Assembly (NCBI RefSeq): GCF_019059575.1 | Contig: NW_024881567.1 | Span: forward strand, 529,001-593,000 | DNA from: Amphibalanus amphitrite | Lineage: Eukaryota > Arthropoda > Thecostraca > Balanomorpha > Balanidae | Reading direction: 5' to 3' | Length of the DNA: 64,000 bases | Part shown: one piece after another, positions 35,209 to 51,369 of the stretch | Layout of the letters: each line of letters opens with the position of its first letter | Position numbering within the stretch: position 1 is the stretch's first letter | Translations under genes and position numbers: made by a program | Notes under the pieces: model-generated | Databases searched by the model: none | Told to the model about the DNA's origin: nothing | What the model saw: the letters and a program-made list of their open reading frames with translations, nothing else

Positions 35209-36429
35209 CCCAGCCAGCAATTCGTCCGGGATGCGGTTGGGGACGGTCGGGATAGGCTCCGGATGTCCCGACTTGTCCCTACCGGGTTGGGTAGGCTTGG
35301 GTTGTCCCAATCGATACCGGACCTCGATGGCCGGCGGTAGGGGCGACTCGGGATTTCCGGACCTCATGCTTAATCGGTTGGGACGCGGTACGGATAGCCC
35401 AATCGAATCCCATGTTTAGACAGGCTTGTGATTTACGTTGTTATCCCAACCGATCTGAGAAGGCGCTTCGGGCACCATATCCGGTGGCCCAGAAAGCCTG
35501 GAAAAGCAATCAGATGGGCCGCGTGCAGGCAGACGCGTCCTCTGAGCGCAGCGGCCAGTCTAGCTGCCGCGTTGGTCAAGTGTCGATCCCTCCTTTGAGC
35601 TGCTGCCTCGATATTGCTTTTGAACTGGCTCTAGCAAGCGGTCGGTTCAACTGTTGTCGTTGCAGGGAAATCAGTCTGTCTTTGAGAACAGGGTGTATAG
35701 TGCACACTTCATCCGTGATGTAGGGAGCGGGAAAGCTATAGGTAATAGAAATCGTTATGTTCGTTGTGGTTGTACGGCATGTGAATTAAACTCGTGCTGT
35801 CGCATGTTTGATCAGTTATCATGGACAGAAGTTGTTTGGTCTCATTGTCAAGTGTCGTTACTGGTTGCATTGTAGGTTTGAAACCTGAATTACCAGGCAT
35901 ACCATGTGAAATGTCAGATGTGGGTTATTTCTTAGTGATTTTTAGTGTGTCCCAGACTTTGATTAATAACCTCTTGGTCATTTTCAGATGCTCTCTTCGC
36001 ACAGTGGTGAACCGCCCGACCAGATGCCAGCCGTCTATGTAGTTTCGCGGTGGCTCTCTGAAGCTCGTGACGGCAGACGGACACACTGTCCGCAGAGGAG
36101 CCGACACAAACAAGGCGCAGGCCTGCTATAATGACTGTGAACACCGGAAGTGAGTCCGCTGTGCCAGCGCCTTGCAGCGGCGCTAAGATGATGGCCGACG
36201 CCACGAATGTGCTGGCCAGGCTGTGAATTTGTGAAAATGTGACCTGTGTGCAACCAGTAAATTTGTGAATATATTTCAGTGTCCAATGTAATTCATTTTG
36301 TCGTGCAGGCATTATAAAGGTTGAGTTGGAGAATAATGAAGAGGCGAGGGGGTTGCGGTGGCGCAAGCAAAGTGGTCGCATCTGCATAACAGCAATCTGT
36401 GGTTATAAGACTGCGGTTAATATGTCAGA

Positions 36430-36556
36430 TGCCTGCGGTATTCCCAAACCGGCCGTGCGGGCCGAGTTGGGACATCCCGATCGGGATCGGAGTTCATCGC
36501 TTGTTAAAATGCCATAAGGCGGTCCGGATGCGTGCGGGATTTCCGAACCGGTTGTA
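36430..36556 (+). repeat. ~105-bp tandem unit split by the Tc1-like element
   Basis: CCCGATCGGGATCGGAGTTC followed by a CGCTTGTTAAAA and GGCGGTCCGGAT segment occurs at about 36477-36540 and again at about 45860-45920. With 36557-45840 removed the two are adjacent direct repeats of roughly 105 bp. Confidence 0.65.
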
Positions 36557-36872
36557 CAGTGTGTCTAAAAAGAATGTCCCGTCGCCACCACGCGGCGCTG
36601 GTGTCGCGAGCCGGTAGTTGGCTGAATCCGCACCAGACTACAAATTCCCAAGCGCTGGGTGACAGCTGCGCAGCGGCCGGTAGTAGCGTAAGCCGGAACC
36701 TTCGTGACATGACCCCGGGAGGGAGGGAGTGGGAGGGGAGCGGGCGGGGCAGCGCGTTTAGTGAGGGGTGCGCCGGTAAGCTGGTAGTTGTCGCGGCCAA
36801 ATGACAAGGGTTCTGGCGCAAATGGGTGAAATGCTGATGTGGGCACAAGGTGGGGATAGGGAAGCTTTTGGA

Positions 36873-36917
36873 TGTGTTGTGTGTGTGTGTAGGTGTGTGT
36901 GTGTGTGTGTGTGTGTG
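36873..36917 (+). repeat. (GT)n microsatellite
   Basis: Mostly alternating GT with a few interruptions. Confidence 0.9.
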
Positions 36918-37294
36918 CCTCTTACGAGGAATAGGTGTCACGTTGGTAGCCTTGTCTGAACCAAAGGGTGCACTGAAGCCTTGTCAACTTCGTAGGTCGG
37001 TGCAGAAAATGACATTGTCCCAAAATGTCTTCATTTGGGTGGGAAACGACATCAAAATAAAACTAATTTTACACTTTCATCTCTAATTTTCAAAGGCAAT
37101 TGTCCAGAATCCACTCCAGCAATTTTACTGAGAAAAGCATCTAAATAGATTGTCGTTTAACATTCTACATTCTACCAACTTGTATACCTAACAATTTATG
37201 CCATTGCTCCCTTTTTTCTATTTTTTGGCATTACATGAAATGCAATTTTCCAATCTTATCCCCGTTTTTGAGAGGAATTTTCCCTCTGACACCC

Positions 37295-37782
37295 TTAACC
37301 CTCGCCGGCCGAGGGGGGGGGGAGGCGGGTGAACATCATTTCACACAAAGATTAAAAAGGCATTGATACGGCGCACTGACATACGCTGAATCGCGATTCC
37401 GGCCTGACATGGTCTCGACTAACGGGTCACCTTACGTTACCTTCCTTATACGGTAATCGGGTTGTAGGAGGCCAATTTTGCCTGTGGGGCCCGGTCTCAG
37501 CGAGCTCCCAGTGCTCGCTGAGACCGGGCCCTCAGTTCCGAGACAGTCAGCCTCAATAGGTTAGGTTAGATTGGGGTCAGGTCACAGGTCATGGGTCAGG
37601 ACACAGGTCATGATGTCATTTGGGTCAGGGTCGAGAGCTTATCATGGTATGTTTAAACTGATTAATACGAGGGTAGTAAATGTTTCATCGCGATCGCCAT
37701 CATTGCGCGAATTATTTGCAAAAAAAAACCGAGAGGGAGGGGGCCACTCGCCCCTCCCTCCCCCCATAAGTGCGAGGATTAA
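37295..37782. mobile_element. TTAA element T7
   Basis: TTAACCCTCGCCGGCCGAGG lies at the left and a degenerate CCATAAGTGCGAGGATTAA at the right. Segments TACGCTGAATCGCGATTCCGGCC and the GGTCACAGGTCATGGGTCAGG run match T2/T13. A further similar end (AAGTGCGATAGTTAA) near 38284 suggests a second, overlapping copy. Confidence 0.65.
37487..37531. repeat. Perfect 19-bp stem hairpin
   Basis: GGGCCCGGTCTCAGCGAGC at 37487-37505 is exactly complementary to 37513-37531, with a 7-nt loop (TCCCAGT). It lies inside T7. Confidence 0.9.
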
Positions 37783-37891
37783 GGCCAATGGCTTTCATCT
37801 GACCATCGACCTTGAAACCCATCATACTTAATGGGAACAACATCATTTCACATGCTAACACGTTTATAATAAAGTCTGGAAACTCACCGAT

Positions 37892-38055
37892 AATATCGAC
37901 AGTTCCGAGCAAGAACATCCTAAGTGTCAAATTTTTCGAATTTGAGATTTTTATACCATTCGACTCAGCTCGACGAGGTGAGTCGAATGGTATAAAAATC
38001 TAACTTCGAAAAATTTGACACTTAGGATGTTCTTGCTCGGAACTATCGATATGCG
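37892..38055. repeat. ~75-80-bp-arm inverted repeat
   Basis: The left arm (about 37892-37968) is almost exactly complementary to the right arm (about 37978-38055), around a short GC-rich centre (AGCTCGACGAGGT). It includes the words GTTCCGAGCAAGAACATCC and TTTTTATACCATTCGACTC. It would form a long hairpin in single-stranded DNA or RNA. Confidence 0.85.
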
Positions 38056-39438
38056 CTGGTATAATACGCCGATCGGAATTCTGGTCCGACATTGTCTGGA
38101 GAAACAGTCACAGCTCAAATGCTAACTATAGGTCAGGGTCCTTAAAATGTTAGAGGATGTGTAAAACTAAACAAATCGGGAGTACTGGTAGCTACTCTGC
38201 GACCGGTCGACTTCTACGCGAGTTGTTCGGAAAAACCAAGGGATTCATTCGACACCCCCTTCCTTTAAGTGCGATAGTTAACTTTGCTAAATCTCGTCCG
38301 TGTTGGTCATTTAATTAACAGTTGCTAACGATCAACTGGGGCTTGCACCCCCACCCACGAACAGTTTGGACCTGATTGGGTTGGGTATATGGCTTTGTTG
38401 AAGAAAGCGAGCGCATTGCTCGTGACCTATAACCCTAACGATGGTTGATCGTTGTTTCAACGACTTCAATGCTTCAAATTCAACGATTCGAATGCTTAGC
38501 TTCGAGCTCAAGTCAATAGCTTAAATGTAAAAAAGGAGCCTCCTACATCTTCTTGAAATGAAGTTTTCTTGGCATATCGTTTGGCTTTTATGTAATACTT
38601 TTTGTGAAAATATCATTTGTGCATTCGGGTTAGGCTGCAACCGGTCAGTGGCCTCTATGAACACCGAATAGGAAACCCGAGGTCTATAAGACCCCGCTAT
38701 AAAGGCGAGGGTTAGCCTTTCAACACTTAATCATGGTACACTCAGTTGTAGTATTTTCAACAAACACATTTCAGAGCAATCAACACTGCAAAACAAGTCA
38801 GCACCTCGCACACTGCACAGAAACGGTTAAGAACAGACACAAATAACATAGCGAGCTAGCGGTGCGTTCAAGGCTTCCTGACTCAGCAGTGGCCGATACG
38901 GAGTCAAACGGCAGCAGGCTCCGAACAGACGCAGCGGCAGCCACAGCCACGGCAGCATCGCCGCCGGCAACAAGCTAGACTCTCGGAATCAACCGCTCGA
39001 CGGTTGTCGGTCGTCGGTCTCGAGTCAGCAGCACCATACCTGGAGCGGAGCATGTGCTCGTGAGACATGACATGACATGACATGGCATGAGCTCGTAAGA
39101 CAGACCAGATCGATAGGGACCAATAATGAGTCATTTCCACATTTCCTGAAATTGGACATGATCTGTTTTTCTACTCCAATGCCTATGCCCGTAACGTTTA
39201 GTTATTCGATCTGTCTCGATCCTACTACGACTTATCAAATGATCTGCATCACTACTAGCAATGGAAATAAGGTAAATGATTTGCTCTCAATTCTGGGTGG
39301 TGGCATTCGGCTGGTCATTGTACCTAATTATATTTTACAATATTCATCAATGTAAGGTTTATCCCATACAATCGATGTTGCTGTAAATGCATCGGCGGCT
39401 GAAGTCATTTTCTAAATTCACCAACCTTACTGGCGCTC

Positions 39439-44189
<4,751 letters not shown>

Positions 44190-44373
44190 TTCACAGCGCA
44201 AAACAAATCGCGGAACGGTATGCAATCAAAGCTGGCGCGCTACTCCCCCGATTGTTGCCAAGTGGCTGAGTCGCTCGTCTGTCGCCTCCTTGTCCCGAGT
44301 TCAAGGTCATTGCCCAATCGGGTCACCAATGGTCGCTTGCGTCAGCTGATTTCATAACACGCACAGTGGATGA

Positions 44374-45373
44374 TGGGGGGGGGGGCGAATTTCGTCCACC
44401 CCTCCTGTTTTTTGCAAGTATCTTACGCCATTATCATTCTATTAACGTCAAGTTTTCGATAGTTCGCTTAAAATTGAATTGCGCATCTTGCCGTTAAAGC
44501 AATGAGTAAATCGGCCTACAACTTTTCTAACAGCATGTGTGTCAAAGTCAAATATCCCGCCGGAGCGGCGTGGCGGCGCGGCGGCCGGCGCCGGCCGATT
44601 CTCGCTGCCGGCGCCGGGCAGTTCCGCCTTTGCATCGCGCTGCTTACCGCTGCTAATGATCGATTTGCGTCAAAGTCTCTGTGAAGACTTGGAAATGTAA
44701 ATACAATCTTACGGTGAAAAAAGAAAACTAGCGGTAACATTTCGAGTTACGAGTGTGTTAACACAAATTTGTAACACTCTTTCCGCGTCGGCTGTTCCCC
44801 GTCTCAACCGGAAGACATCTTTCTCCTAACAGAGCTCTAATTGCCATTATTATGGCTGGATTAATTAGAGATTCTCAATATATACTTTAAAAAAGTGTAT
44901 GTGTCGTCATAAGGCGAAAGAAATAAGAAAATCGGCCGGTAACTTTTAGAGGTATGGGCGTGTAGTAGACACTAAATAGACCCTCATCTGACAGACTTGG
45001 ACCCGTTTAACCTCATTTGACCTTGAAGATATTTACCTATTGTCATGAAAGTAACACACAATAGAGTGTCCCACCCATCCTTCAAAGTTTGTCGTTTTGG
45101 CTTTTATAGGAGCTGAGATCTTAAGGGGGGGGGGGCGACAATCCACTGGGCGATGACCGTGACTGGCCGTAGTTCTCGGAACCCTTCCACGACAACCAAT
45201 GACCTGGGACCTTAAAATTGGGTATTATTGGCTTCCTCTCGTCACGGGCAACACGCTCGTTTTCGCGAAGCTCTAGCTATGAAAAAATAACAGGTGCCAA
45301 ACGGCAAGGGGGTCCAAGGGACCCCCTCCTATACGTTAGACGCTGGCAAAACACGAATACGGGCGAGGGTTAA
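44374..45373. mobile_element. TTAA-type remnants T11
   Basis: The right end TACGGGCGAGGGTTAA with a GGGGGTCCAAGGGACCCCC cassette (about 45309-45328) matches T9. A second G-run cassette with core CGAATTTCG lies at 44374-44404, and a third G-run at 45124-45136. Left ends are not clear, so this may be one degraded element or two. Confidence 0.5.
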
Positions 45374-46129
45374 AGGTGGCCCTTTTCCTTTCACGTATCC
45401 ACGCTTACTGTAACGGGTATTGCGTTAGAAATTTCTGGAACAAGCATTATTCCTCATGCACTAGCCGAGTTATCGTAGCTGTGCTTCACAGCCACCATGG
45501 AGTCAAGCCCACACGCTCGGTTCTACCGCTCGGCCGCTGCGGGCCGAGGAAGTCGGTCCTCGCTTGAAGGCAGGACGGAGGTCAGCGAGGGAGCGCGGGG
45601 TCAGCCAGGTATCACCCAGTGCCGAGCGGGTGCCCCTCCCTCCCCTCTCTTCCCCTCTGCTCTCCTCCCCATCTCTACCGAGGTGGGGAGGGTCCGAACT
45701 GCCAATGACATGCGAGCGGTCAAGGCCACTCGCGTGGCAGCGCCCCTGGCGGCCGGGTGCCGCAACTAGGATTCAGCCAAGTTACCGATTCGCCTACCAT
45801 GGGAGAAAAAAACTAGGGGACATACTTTTTAGACATACTGTACGGGGAGATTTGGGGAATCCCGATCGGGATCGGAGTTCAGCGCTTGTTAAAACGTCAT
45901 AAGGCGGTCCGGATACGTGCAGGATCTCCCAACCGGCCGTGCGGGGTAGGTTGGGATATCCGGACCGTTCCAGCCCGTACAAAGTGTCTCATTTCCCAAT
46001 CCCGTCCCACTCCGGTCCCGATCGGGGTGGTGCGGGCTGAGTCCGAAAATCCCGATCGGGAACGGAGTGGGATTGCTGGCTGGGAGTGTGTGCTGTGGAC
46101 TGGTGGAGTGCGGTGCGCCAATACACAAC

Positions 46130-46473
46130 TGTAGTGTTGTGCGTAGTATTGTGTGACGCGCTAGCGTCGTAGTTCGGTCTAAGCCTGACGGCTCACGACG
46201 TACTGTACGTTATGACGCAGCCCCGCCCGCGTGACTGGGCGGCGCTGACCGTTGACGGGTCGTGCGGCGCCGGCGGCGCTCAGTCTGACACCGGCCACGA
46301 GAGCAGAGGAGCGGCTGCCGAGGCTGGTAGACGCCGAACCAGCTCACTGGGCTGGAGTCTGTTATGTAACGTTATCGCCGTTTGTTCTTATTTTAATATC
46401 ATGGTGGTGGCTAAACAGTGAGTTTGAAGGACGTGGAACTGGACGGAAGCACACGGGAGGACTCGACACTACA
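46130..46473 (+). repeat. Mag2 5' LTR
   Basis: 344 bp with 7-bp terminal inversions TGTAGTG/CACTACA. It contains a GC-rich stretch at 46215-46300, then an AT-rich stretch TTCTTATTTTAATATC near 46385. It should drive transcription of the element. Confidence 0.95.
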
Positions 46474-46476
46474 TTT

Positions 46477-46488
46477 TGGCGACAAGGA
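46477..46488 (+). promoter_or_regulatory. Mag2 primer-binding site
   Basis: TGGCGACAAGGA lies three bases after the LTR, a usual place and start for a tRNA-primed site in this clade. Confidence 0.75.
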
Positions 46489-49400
46489 TGTTTCAAGCAA
46501 CCCCACCGAGTGAGTACTTGTCGATCGCGGGTCAGAAGCCTACTTTGCCGTGGAAGCAGTGGTACGCTGACTTCCTGATCTATGGTGAGGCTAGCGGATG
46601 GCATGATTGGCCAGCTGGTAGGAAGAAGGCTTTGTTATTGCACTGCGTTGGCACAGAGGCCCGTAGGCTGTTCAGAGCGATTGAATCAGTCGAGTCTTCT
46701 GTTGAGTCAGACGCTGACATCAAGGATGACCCCACGTCAATGTACGACAGTACAGTAAAGATCTTGGAGAAGTTGTTTGTAAAAGACGCTGATGTACGAA
46801 CTGAAAGAGTAAGATTCAGACGATGTGTTCAACAGCCGGGAGAAACAGCTCTCGTCTATCTTGCAAACTTGAAAGAAGCTGTTCAAAGATGCTCTTTTGG
46901 TGATCTGAGGGACGAAATGGTTAGAGACCAGTTCATTGAGGGATGTCTGTCTGACCAGCTGCGTGACAAGCTTCTTTTGAAGGATAACCTGACCCTGGAG
47001 AAGCTGGAGGACATCGCCGAGGCGGTCGATCGTGGTCTTCAGCGGCGAGGCGTCCTGAGAGGTGCTGCAGAGGGATCAACCGGTCCAGCAGCTGCGCAGG
47101 TAGCAGAAGTCGGACCAGCTGCTGAACAGCAAGAAGAGGTATGTGAACCCGTTCGCAGCCTCCGGTACGGTCCATGCTATGCCTGTGGTAGGAGAGGACA
47201 CCGGTCGGGTGATAGGAGATGCCCTGCAAAAGAGAAGCAGTGTTACAAATGCCATGAGACAGGTCATTTCAGTCGTTGCTGTCGTACAAAGCGGAATGAC
47301 ACAGATGCTAAGGATCGTCAGGTGGGGGCAGTACAGGTGCTTACCGTTCAAAAGAGCATGCCTTCGAACTGTCCGTGGTACACCGTTGGCATTGGAGGTC
47401 ATGACGTGTCGATGATGGTGGACACAGGTGCAGCAGTCAGCATCATACCCACGCAGCTGTATCGGGAGACCTTGAGTAAGTTTCCGCTGACCAGGGCCAC
47501 GGTAAAGCTAGAAGCGTATGGCGGTGCGGGCATCAGCGTGCAGGGAGTCTTCAGCGCTTTAGTAACAACCCCGTGTGGTCGACAGACAGAAGGAGAGTTC
47601 TATGTAGCTGATGCTGAGATTCCCTTGCTAGGAAGAGACCTGCAGAGGACACTTGGAGTGACTGTGAAGAATGGAACTGATGTTTGTCTTGTCCAACAGA
47701 CCAGCCAGCTCCCAGCAATCAACGGCTTCGTCCACAAGGTCAGGCTTCGGGCTGACGTGGAGCCTGTGAAGAAGAAGCTGCGGTCACTGCCCTACGCTGT
47801 GAGGGAGGACGTCACCAAGCACCTGCAAGAGCTGGAGGAGCAAGGTGTGATCGAGAAGGTCGGCAAACACACCTCGCCGTGGCTCTCTCCGATCGTGGCC
47901 GTCCGTAAACGGAACGGTAAGCTTCGAGTTTGCCTTGATCTGACTGAGGTAAACAAAGCAGTGATCGCGAACGGTCATCCGATCCCAGATATGCAGGAAA
48001 TGCTAGACCGTCTTCAGGGAGCAGTTGTCTTCTCTTCATTAGACATGAAAGCTGCGTACCATCAACTAGAGCTGCACGAGAGCTCCCGTGATCTGACTGC
48101 ATTCATTCATGAAGGACAGGTGTGGAGATATAAACGTTGCCCTTTTGGTCTGAAATCGCTGCCCCAGTGCTTCCAAAAGATGATGGAATGTGTGTTGGAA
48201 GGGCTGGAGGGCGTTCAAGTGTATCTCGATGACGTGATTGTATCTGGCAGATCACAGGAGGAGCACGACCAGCGTCTCAGGAGGGTGATCGAGCGGATGC
48301 AGGCCAGAAACATCACCTTGAACTGGGACAAGTGCAGGATTTGCGTCTCATCGGTTGAGTTTCTTGGATTCGCAGTTTCTCCGAAGGGGGTGGCAGTCTC
48401 TGAAGAGCGCGTTCAGGGCCTTCGAGACCTACAGCAGCCGACTGATAAGAAGAAGCTTCAGTCAGTCCTGGGAACCCTAGGGTTCTACGCGAAGTTCGTC
48501 AAGAACTACAGCACCCGGGTTGAACCTCTGAGACGGCAGCTCCGCAAAGACGCGCCGGAGTTTGCCTGGACGCCGGAGATGTCGGGAGCGCTGAAGGACG
48601 TCACTGAGGCCATCCTGCAGTCGAACGCGCTGGCGATGTTCGACCCGGCACTTCAGACGATCGTCACAACCGACGCCAGCGACGTGGGACTCGGTGCTGT
48701 CTTGTCTCAGATGCACCCAGAAGGTGAGCGAGTAGTCTGTTTCGCATCAAGCACATTGAGTCAAACGCAGAGGCGCTACAGCGTTTCGGAGAGGGAAGCA
48801 CTTGCCTGTGTCTGGGCTTGTGAAAAGTGGCATAAGTACCTCTGGGGGCGAGACTTTATCCTGAGAACAGACCATGCTGCGCTGCGCACCTTGATCACAG
48901 CGAATGGGATCGGACGTGCTGGAATGCGTATGTCAAGATGGGCTAGCCGGCTGATGACTTACTCTTTTTCAGTCCAGCATCTGAAGGGGGTGCTCAACCC
49001 GGCTGATGGACTCTCCCGTGCACCAGGTCCAGCGGTGGAAGTGGAAGACGACGAGTCTCAGCTGGTTGCCTCGCTGTCTTCACGACTGACGGCGGTGAGC
49101 AGCGGAGAACTGGCCGATGCTGTCGCGTCCGACCCGGTGCTGGTCAAGCTGTCTGAGCAGCTCACCCGACGTTGGTCAAGTCGCATAGGTGAGGTCCCAC
49201 CTGAATTGAAGCCATTCTTCCGATGTCGTGATGAGTTAAGTCTGATGGGTGGCCTCATTTTCAAGGGAGAGCGGGTGGTAGTACCAGAGTGTCTGAGGGA
49301 GAGATTGGTGGCCCTGGCACATGAGAGCCACCCGGGGATCATACGTACCAAGCAGCGCCTGCGGGCAGTGTACTGGTGGCCAGGTCTTGATGCTGCTGTA

Positions 49401-50603
49401 GAGACGGCCGTGAAGGAGTGTGATGCATGCGCCCTGTCTGACAAAACGGTGAAGTCACGCAGAGCACCGCTGATGCCAGTCCCGTTCCCGGATGTTGCCT
49501 GGGACAAGCTGGGCATCGACTTCATCGGCCCGATGCAAGGACCGCTGCATCAAAGGTATGCCATCGTGATGGTTGATTATTATTCGAAGTGGGTCGAAAT
49601 GGCATTCCTAAGGGAGCCATCAAGTGACGCAGTGATCGAGTTCATGGATGTAGTGGCCTCCCGAGAGGGACTTCCTAAAGAAGTTGTCACAGATAACGGA
49701 ACGCATTTTACGTCAGACAAGTTCACGACTTACCTCCAGAGTATGGGCATTGATCACATTCGCGTGTCTCCTTACCATCCAGCAGGGTCAGGAGCGGTGG
49801 AGCGGATGAACCGGAGCATCAAGGCGGCCCTGCAGATGGCGGACTTGGAGGGCGTCGACCGACGAAGGTACATGCAGACGTTTCTGCAGAATTACAGGGC
49901 AACACCTCATGCTACTACCGGTAAGAGCCCATCGGAGCTGCTACACGGTCGGCAGCTACGAACAAAGCTGGAGGTGGCTGCTGATGTCCGATCTGGCGTG
50001 CAGAGCGGTCGCTCGTCTGACGACCAGGCTGTGAGGGATCGCGTGGCTGATAAGCAGCTGGCGCAGAAGAAGTTGTGGGATGCACGTAACCGGGCTCGTG
50101 TTCCTGATTTCGCTGTAGGAGATTGGGTGCGGTATAAGCTGATGCCCCGGCCCCGAAAGGGGCATGTTCGTTTCTCAGGTCGCCGACAGATCGTGCAACA
50201 GACGGGCCCGGCTTCGTACCGCCTGGACGACGGCACCAGAATCCACGCTGAGCGGCTCTCCAGGTGGACACCGTCGATGGAGCCGTCAGAGACGGAGGCG
50301 GGCGGTGCGCCTCGCGGGATCGGCGGGGGCACTGAGACGCTGTGTCCGGCGGATCGCGACGTCCGCCGTCGAGTGCCGTCGCGGGCACCATCTCTGAGTC
50401 GAGGTGACTGTATTTCGTGTCATGGGAGTGATTCTGACTCGAGTGAGGAAGTGGACCCGTCAGATGAACCCCTAGAGCGTGCGTCGCCGTTATCACCTCC
50501 AGCGTCCACTGCAGTGCAACGGCAGTCGCCAACCGTCGGGGGCGACGGAGTGTCACGCTTTACGCGATCAGGTCGTCGTTATTATTGTGAGGGGCAAATG
50601 TAG
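46488..50603 (+). CDS. gag-pol: Mag2 gag-pol polyprotein
   Basis: One uninterrupted frame of 1,371 codons from the ATG at 46488. The same frame is open a little upstream but without ATG. Order: gag core; two CCHC knuckles (CYACGRRGHRSGDRRC and CYKCHETGHFSRCC, residues about 230-268); aspartic protease with VDTGAAVSII (about 310); reverse transcriptase with LRVCLDLTEVNK and catalytic YLDD (579-582); RNase H with TDASDVGLGAVLSQ (Asp 729) and YSVSEREALA; integrase with HHCC zinc site (His 945, CDAC) and catalytic Asp 1011, Asp 1069 and Glu 1105 (35 residues between the last two). The C-terminal chromatin-binding region includes VGDWVRYKL. The stop lies within the first bases of the 3' LTR. All catalytic residues are present, so it could encode a working element. 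No envelope gene. Mag clade placement is from overall pattern. Confidence 0.95.
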   Translation: MFQATPPSEYLSIAGQKPTLPWKQWYADFLIYGEASGWHDWPAGRKKALLLHCVGTEARRLFRAIESVESSVESDADIKDDPTSMYDSTVKILEKLFVKDADVRTERVRFRRCVQQPGETALVYLANLKEAVQRCSFGDLRDEMVRDQFIEGCLSDQLRDKLLLKDNLTLEKLEDIAEAVDRGLQRRGVLRGAAEGSTGPAAAQVAEVGPAAEQQEEVCEPVRSLRYGPCYACGRRGHRSGDRRCPAKEKQCYKCHETGHFSRCCRTKRNDTDAKDRQVGAVQVLTVQKSMPSNCPWYTVGIGGHDVSMMVDTGAAVSIIPTQLYRETLSKFPLTRATVKLEAYGGAGISVQGVFSALVTTPCGRQTEGEFYVADAEIPLLGRDLQRTLGVTVKNGTDVCLVQQTSQLPAINGFVHKVRLRADVEPVKKKLRSLPYAVREDVTKHLQELEEQGVIEKVGKHTSPWLSPIVAVRKRNGKLRVCLDLTEVNKAVIANGHPIPDMQEMLDRLQGAVVFSSLDMKAAYHQLELHESSRDLTAFIHEGQVWRYKRCPFGLKSLPQCFQKMMECVLEGLEGVQVYLDDVIVSGRSQEEHDQRLRRVIERMQARNITLNWDKCRICVSSVEFLGFAVSPKGVAVSEERVQGLRDLQQPTDKKKLQSVLGTLGFYAKFVKNYSTRVEPLRRQLRKDAPEFAWTPEMSGALKDVTEAILQSNALAMFDPALQTIVTTDASDVGLGAVLSQMHPEGERVVCFASSTLSQTQRRYSVSEREALACVWACEKWHKYLWGRDFILRTDHAALRTLITANGIGRAGMRMSRWASRLMTYSFSVQHLKGVLNPADGLSRAPGPAVEVEDDESQLVASLSSRLTAVSSGELADAVASDPVLVKLSEQLTRRWSSRIGEVPPELKPFFRCRDELSLMGGLIFKGERVVVPECLRERLVALAHESHPGIIRTKQRLRAVYWWPGLDAAVETAVKECDACALSDKTVKSRRAPLMPVPFPDVAWDKLGIDFIGPMQGPLHQRYAIVMVDYYSKWVEMAFLREPSSDAVIEFMDVVASREGLPKEVVTDNGTHFTSDKFTTYLQSMGIDHIRVSPYHPAGSGAVERMNRSIKAALQMADLEGVDRRRYMQTFLQNYRATPHATTGKSPSELLHGRQLRTKLEVAADVRSGVQSGRSSDDQAVRDRVADKQLAQKKLWDARNRARVPDFAVGDWVRYKLMPRPRKGHVRFSGRRQIVQQTGPASYRLDDGTRIHAERLSRWTPSMEPSETEAGGAPRGIGGGTETLCPADRDVRRRVPSRAPSLSRGDCISCHGSDSDSSEEVDPSDEPLERASPLSPPASTAVQRQSPTVGGDGVSRFTRSGRRYYCEGQM

Positions 50604-50942
50604 TGTTGTGCGTAGTATTGTGTGACGCGCTAGCGTCGTAGTTCGGTCTAAGCCTGACGGCTCACGACGTACTGTACGTTATGACGCAGCCCCGCCCGCG
50701 TGACTGGGCGGCGCTGACCGTTGACGGGTCGTGCGGCGCCGGCGGCGCTCAGTCTGACACCGGCCACGAGAGCAGAGGAGCGGCTGCCGAGGCTGGTAGA
50801 CGCCGAACCAGCTCACTGGGCTGGAGTCTGTTATGTAACGTTATCGCCGTTTGTTCTTATTTTAATATCATGGTGGTGGCTAAACAGTGAGTTTGAAGGA
50901 CGTGGAACTGGACGGAAGCACACGGGAGGACTCGACACTACA
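50599..50942 (+). repeat. Mag2 3' LTR
   Basis: Matches the 5' LTR base for base on reading. It is preceded by the purine-rich GTGAGGGGCAAA. The gag-pol stop codon (50601-50603) is made by its third to fifth bases. Confidence 0.95.
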
Positions 50943-50955
50943 ACAACACACCAGT

Positions 50956-51369
50956 TACATGAGGCTGGAGATATCTGATTTTGTGTCTGCACGCCCAGAC
51001 GAGTACGGTGGCCCAGAGAGGTTGACGCAAGTGTTGGCTGACAGTGGTGCGATGTTGGGAAAAAAAGTGGCGCTGGGGAGCACGGTGTACAGACGTGGAA
51101 GTGTCTTGCTCCTCAGTACTGGAAGCTTTGAGCTTGGAGAGGTTGAAGCCGTGAGCCTGCGAGATGACCGTGTTTGTTTTCTGATCGTCCTGCTCAACTC
51201 TGTGTTTGATTTGCACGTAAATGCATATGAAGTGTGGCGTTCAGAAGAGTGGGCCATCGTCAAGCCTAGTGATCTGAGAGACTTCAAGCCACTGAGGCGT
51301 ATACAGCTAGATGAGCGGACTTTCGTTGTCCAAGAGTATCATGCATGCAGGGACCGTGTCCAGTCGTGA
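50956..51369 (+). pseudogene. C2H2 zinc-finger transposase-like ORF, 3' portion
   Basis: The frame reads YMRLEISDFVSARPDEYGG, then VALGSTVYRRGSVLLL, FDLHVNAYEVWRSEEW and RTFVVQEYHACR to a stop. With Mag1 and one copy of CCAGT removed, it joins the frame ending at 26514 exactly in register (AIAGPS then YMRLEIS). So it is the C-terminal third of the same gene, 24.4 kb away. The upstream in-frame extension through the Mag2 LTR is accidental. Confidence 0.75.

Larger units (their letters stand above)
46130..50942 (+). mobile_element. Mag2: intact Mag-like Ty3/gypsy provirus
   Basis: Two 344-bp LTRs (46130-46473 and 50599-50942) start TGTAGTG and end CACTACA. By eye they are identical. The 5-bp target duplication ACAAC lies at 46125-46129 and 50943-50947. 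Between them are a primer-binding site, one uninterrupted gag-pol frame and a purine tract. It is inserted in the 3' LTR of Mag1 and looks complete and recently inserted. Confidence 0.95.

Noticed and set aside
35090..35419. 109-codon frame over the Mag1 3' LTR
   Set aside because: It spans the LTR and the start of an inserted element, so cannot be a gene unit.
46212..46421. 69-codon frame present in both Mag2 LTRs
   Set aside because: Identical because the LTRs are identical; no domain and inside the promoter region.
49907..50556. Minus-strand frames over Mag2 integrase end
   Set aside because: Shadows of the intact gag-pol frame.
50887..50955. In-frame N-terminal extension of the 50887-51369 frame
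   Set aside because: It reads through the Mag2 LTR end and the Mag1 remnant; the true coding part begins after the CCAGT duplication.
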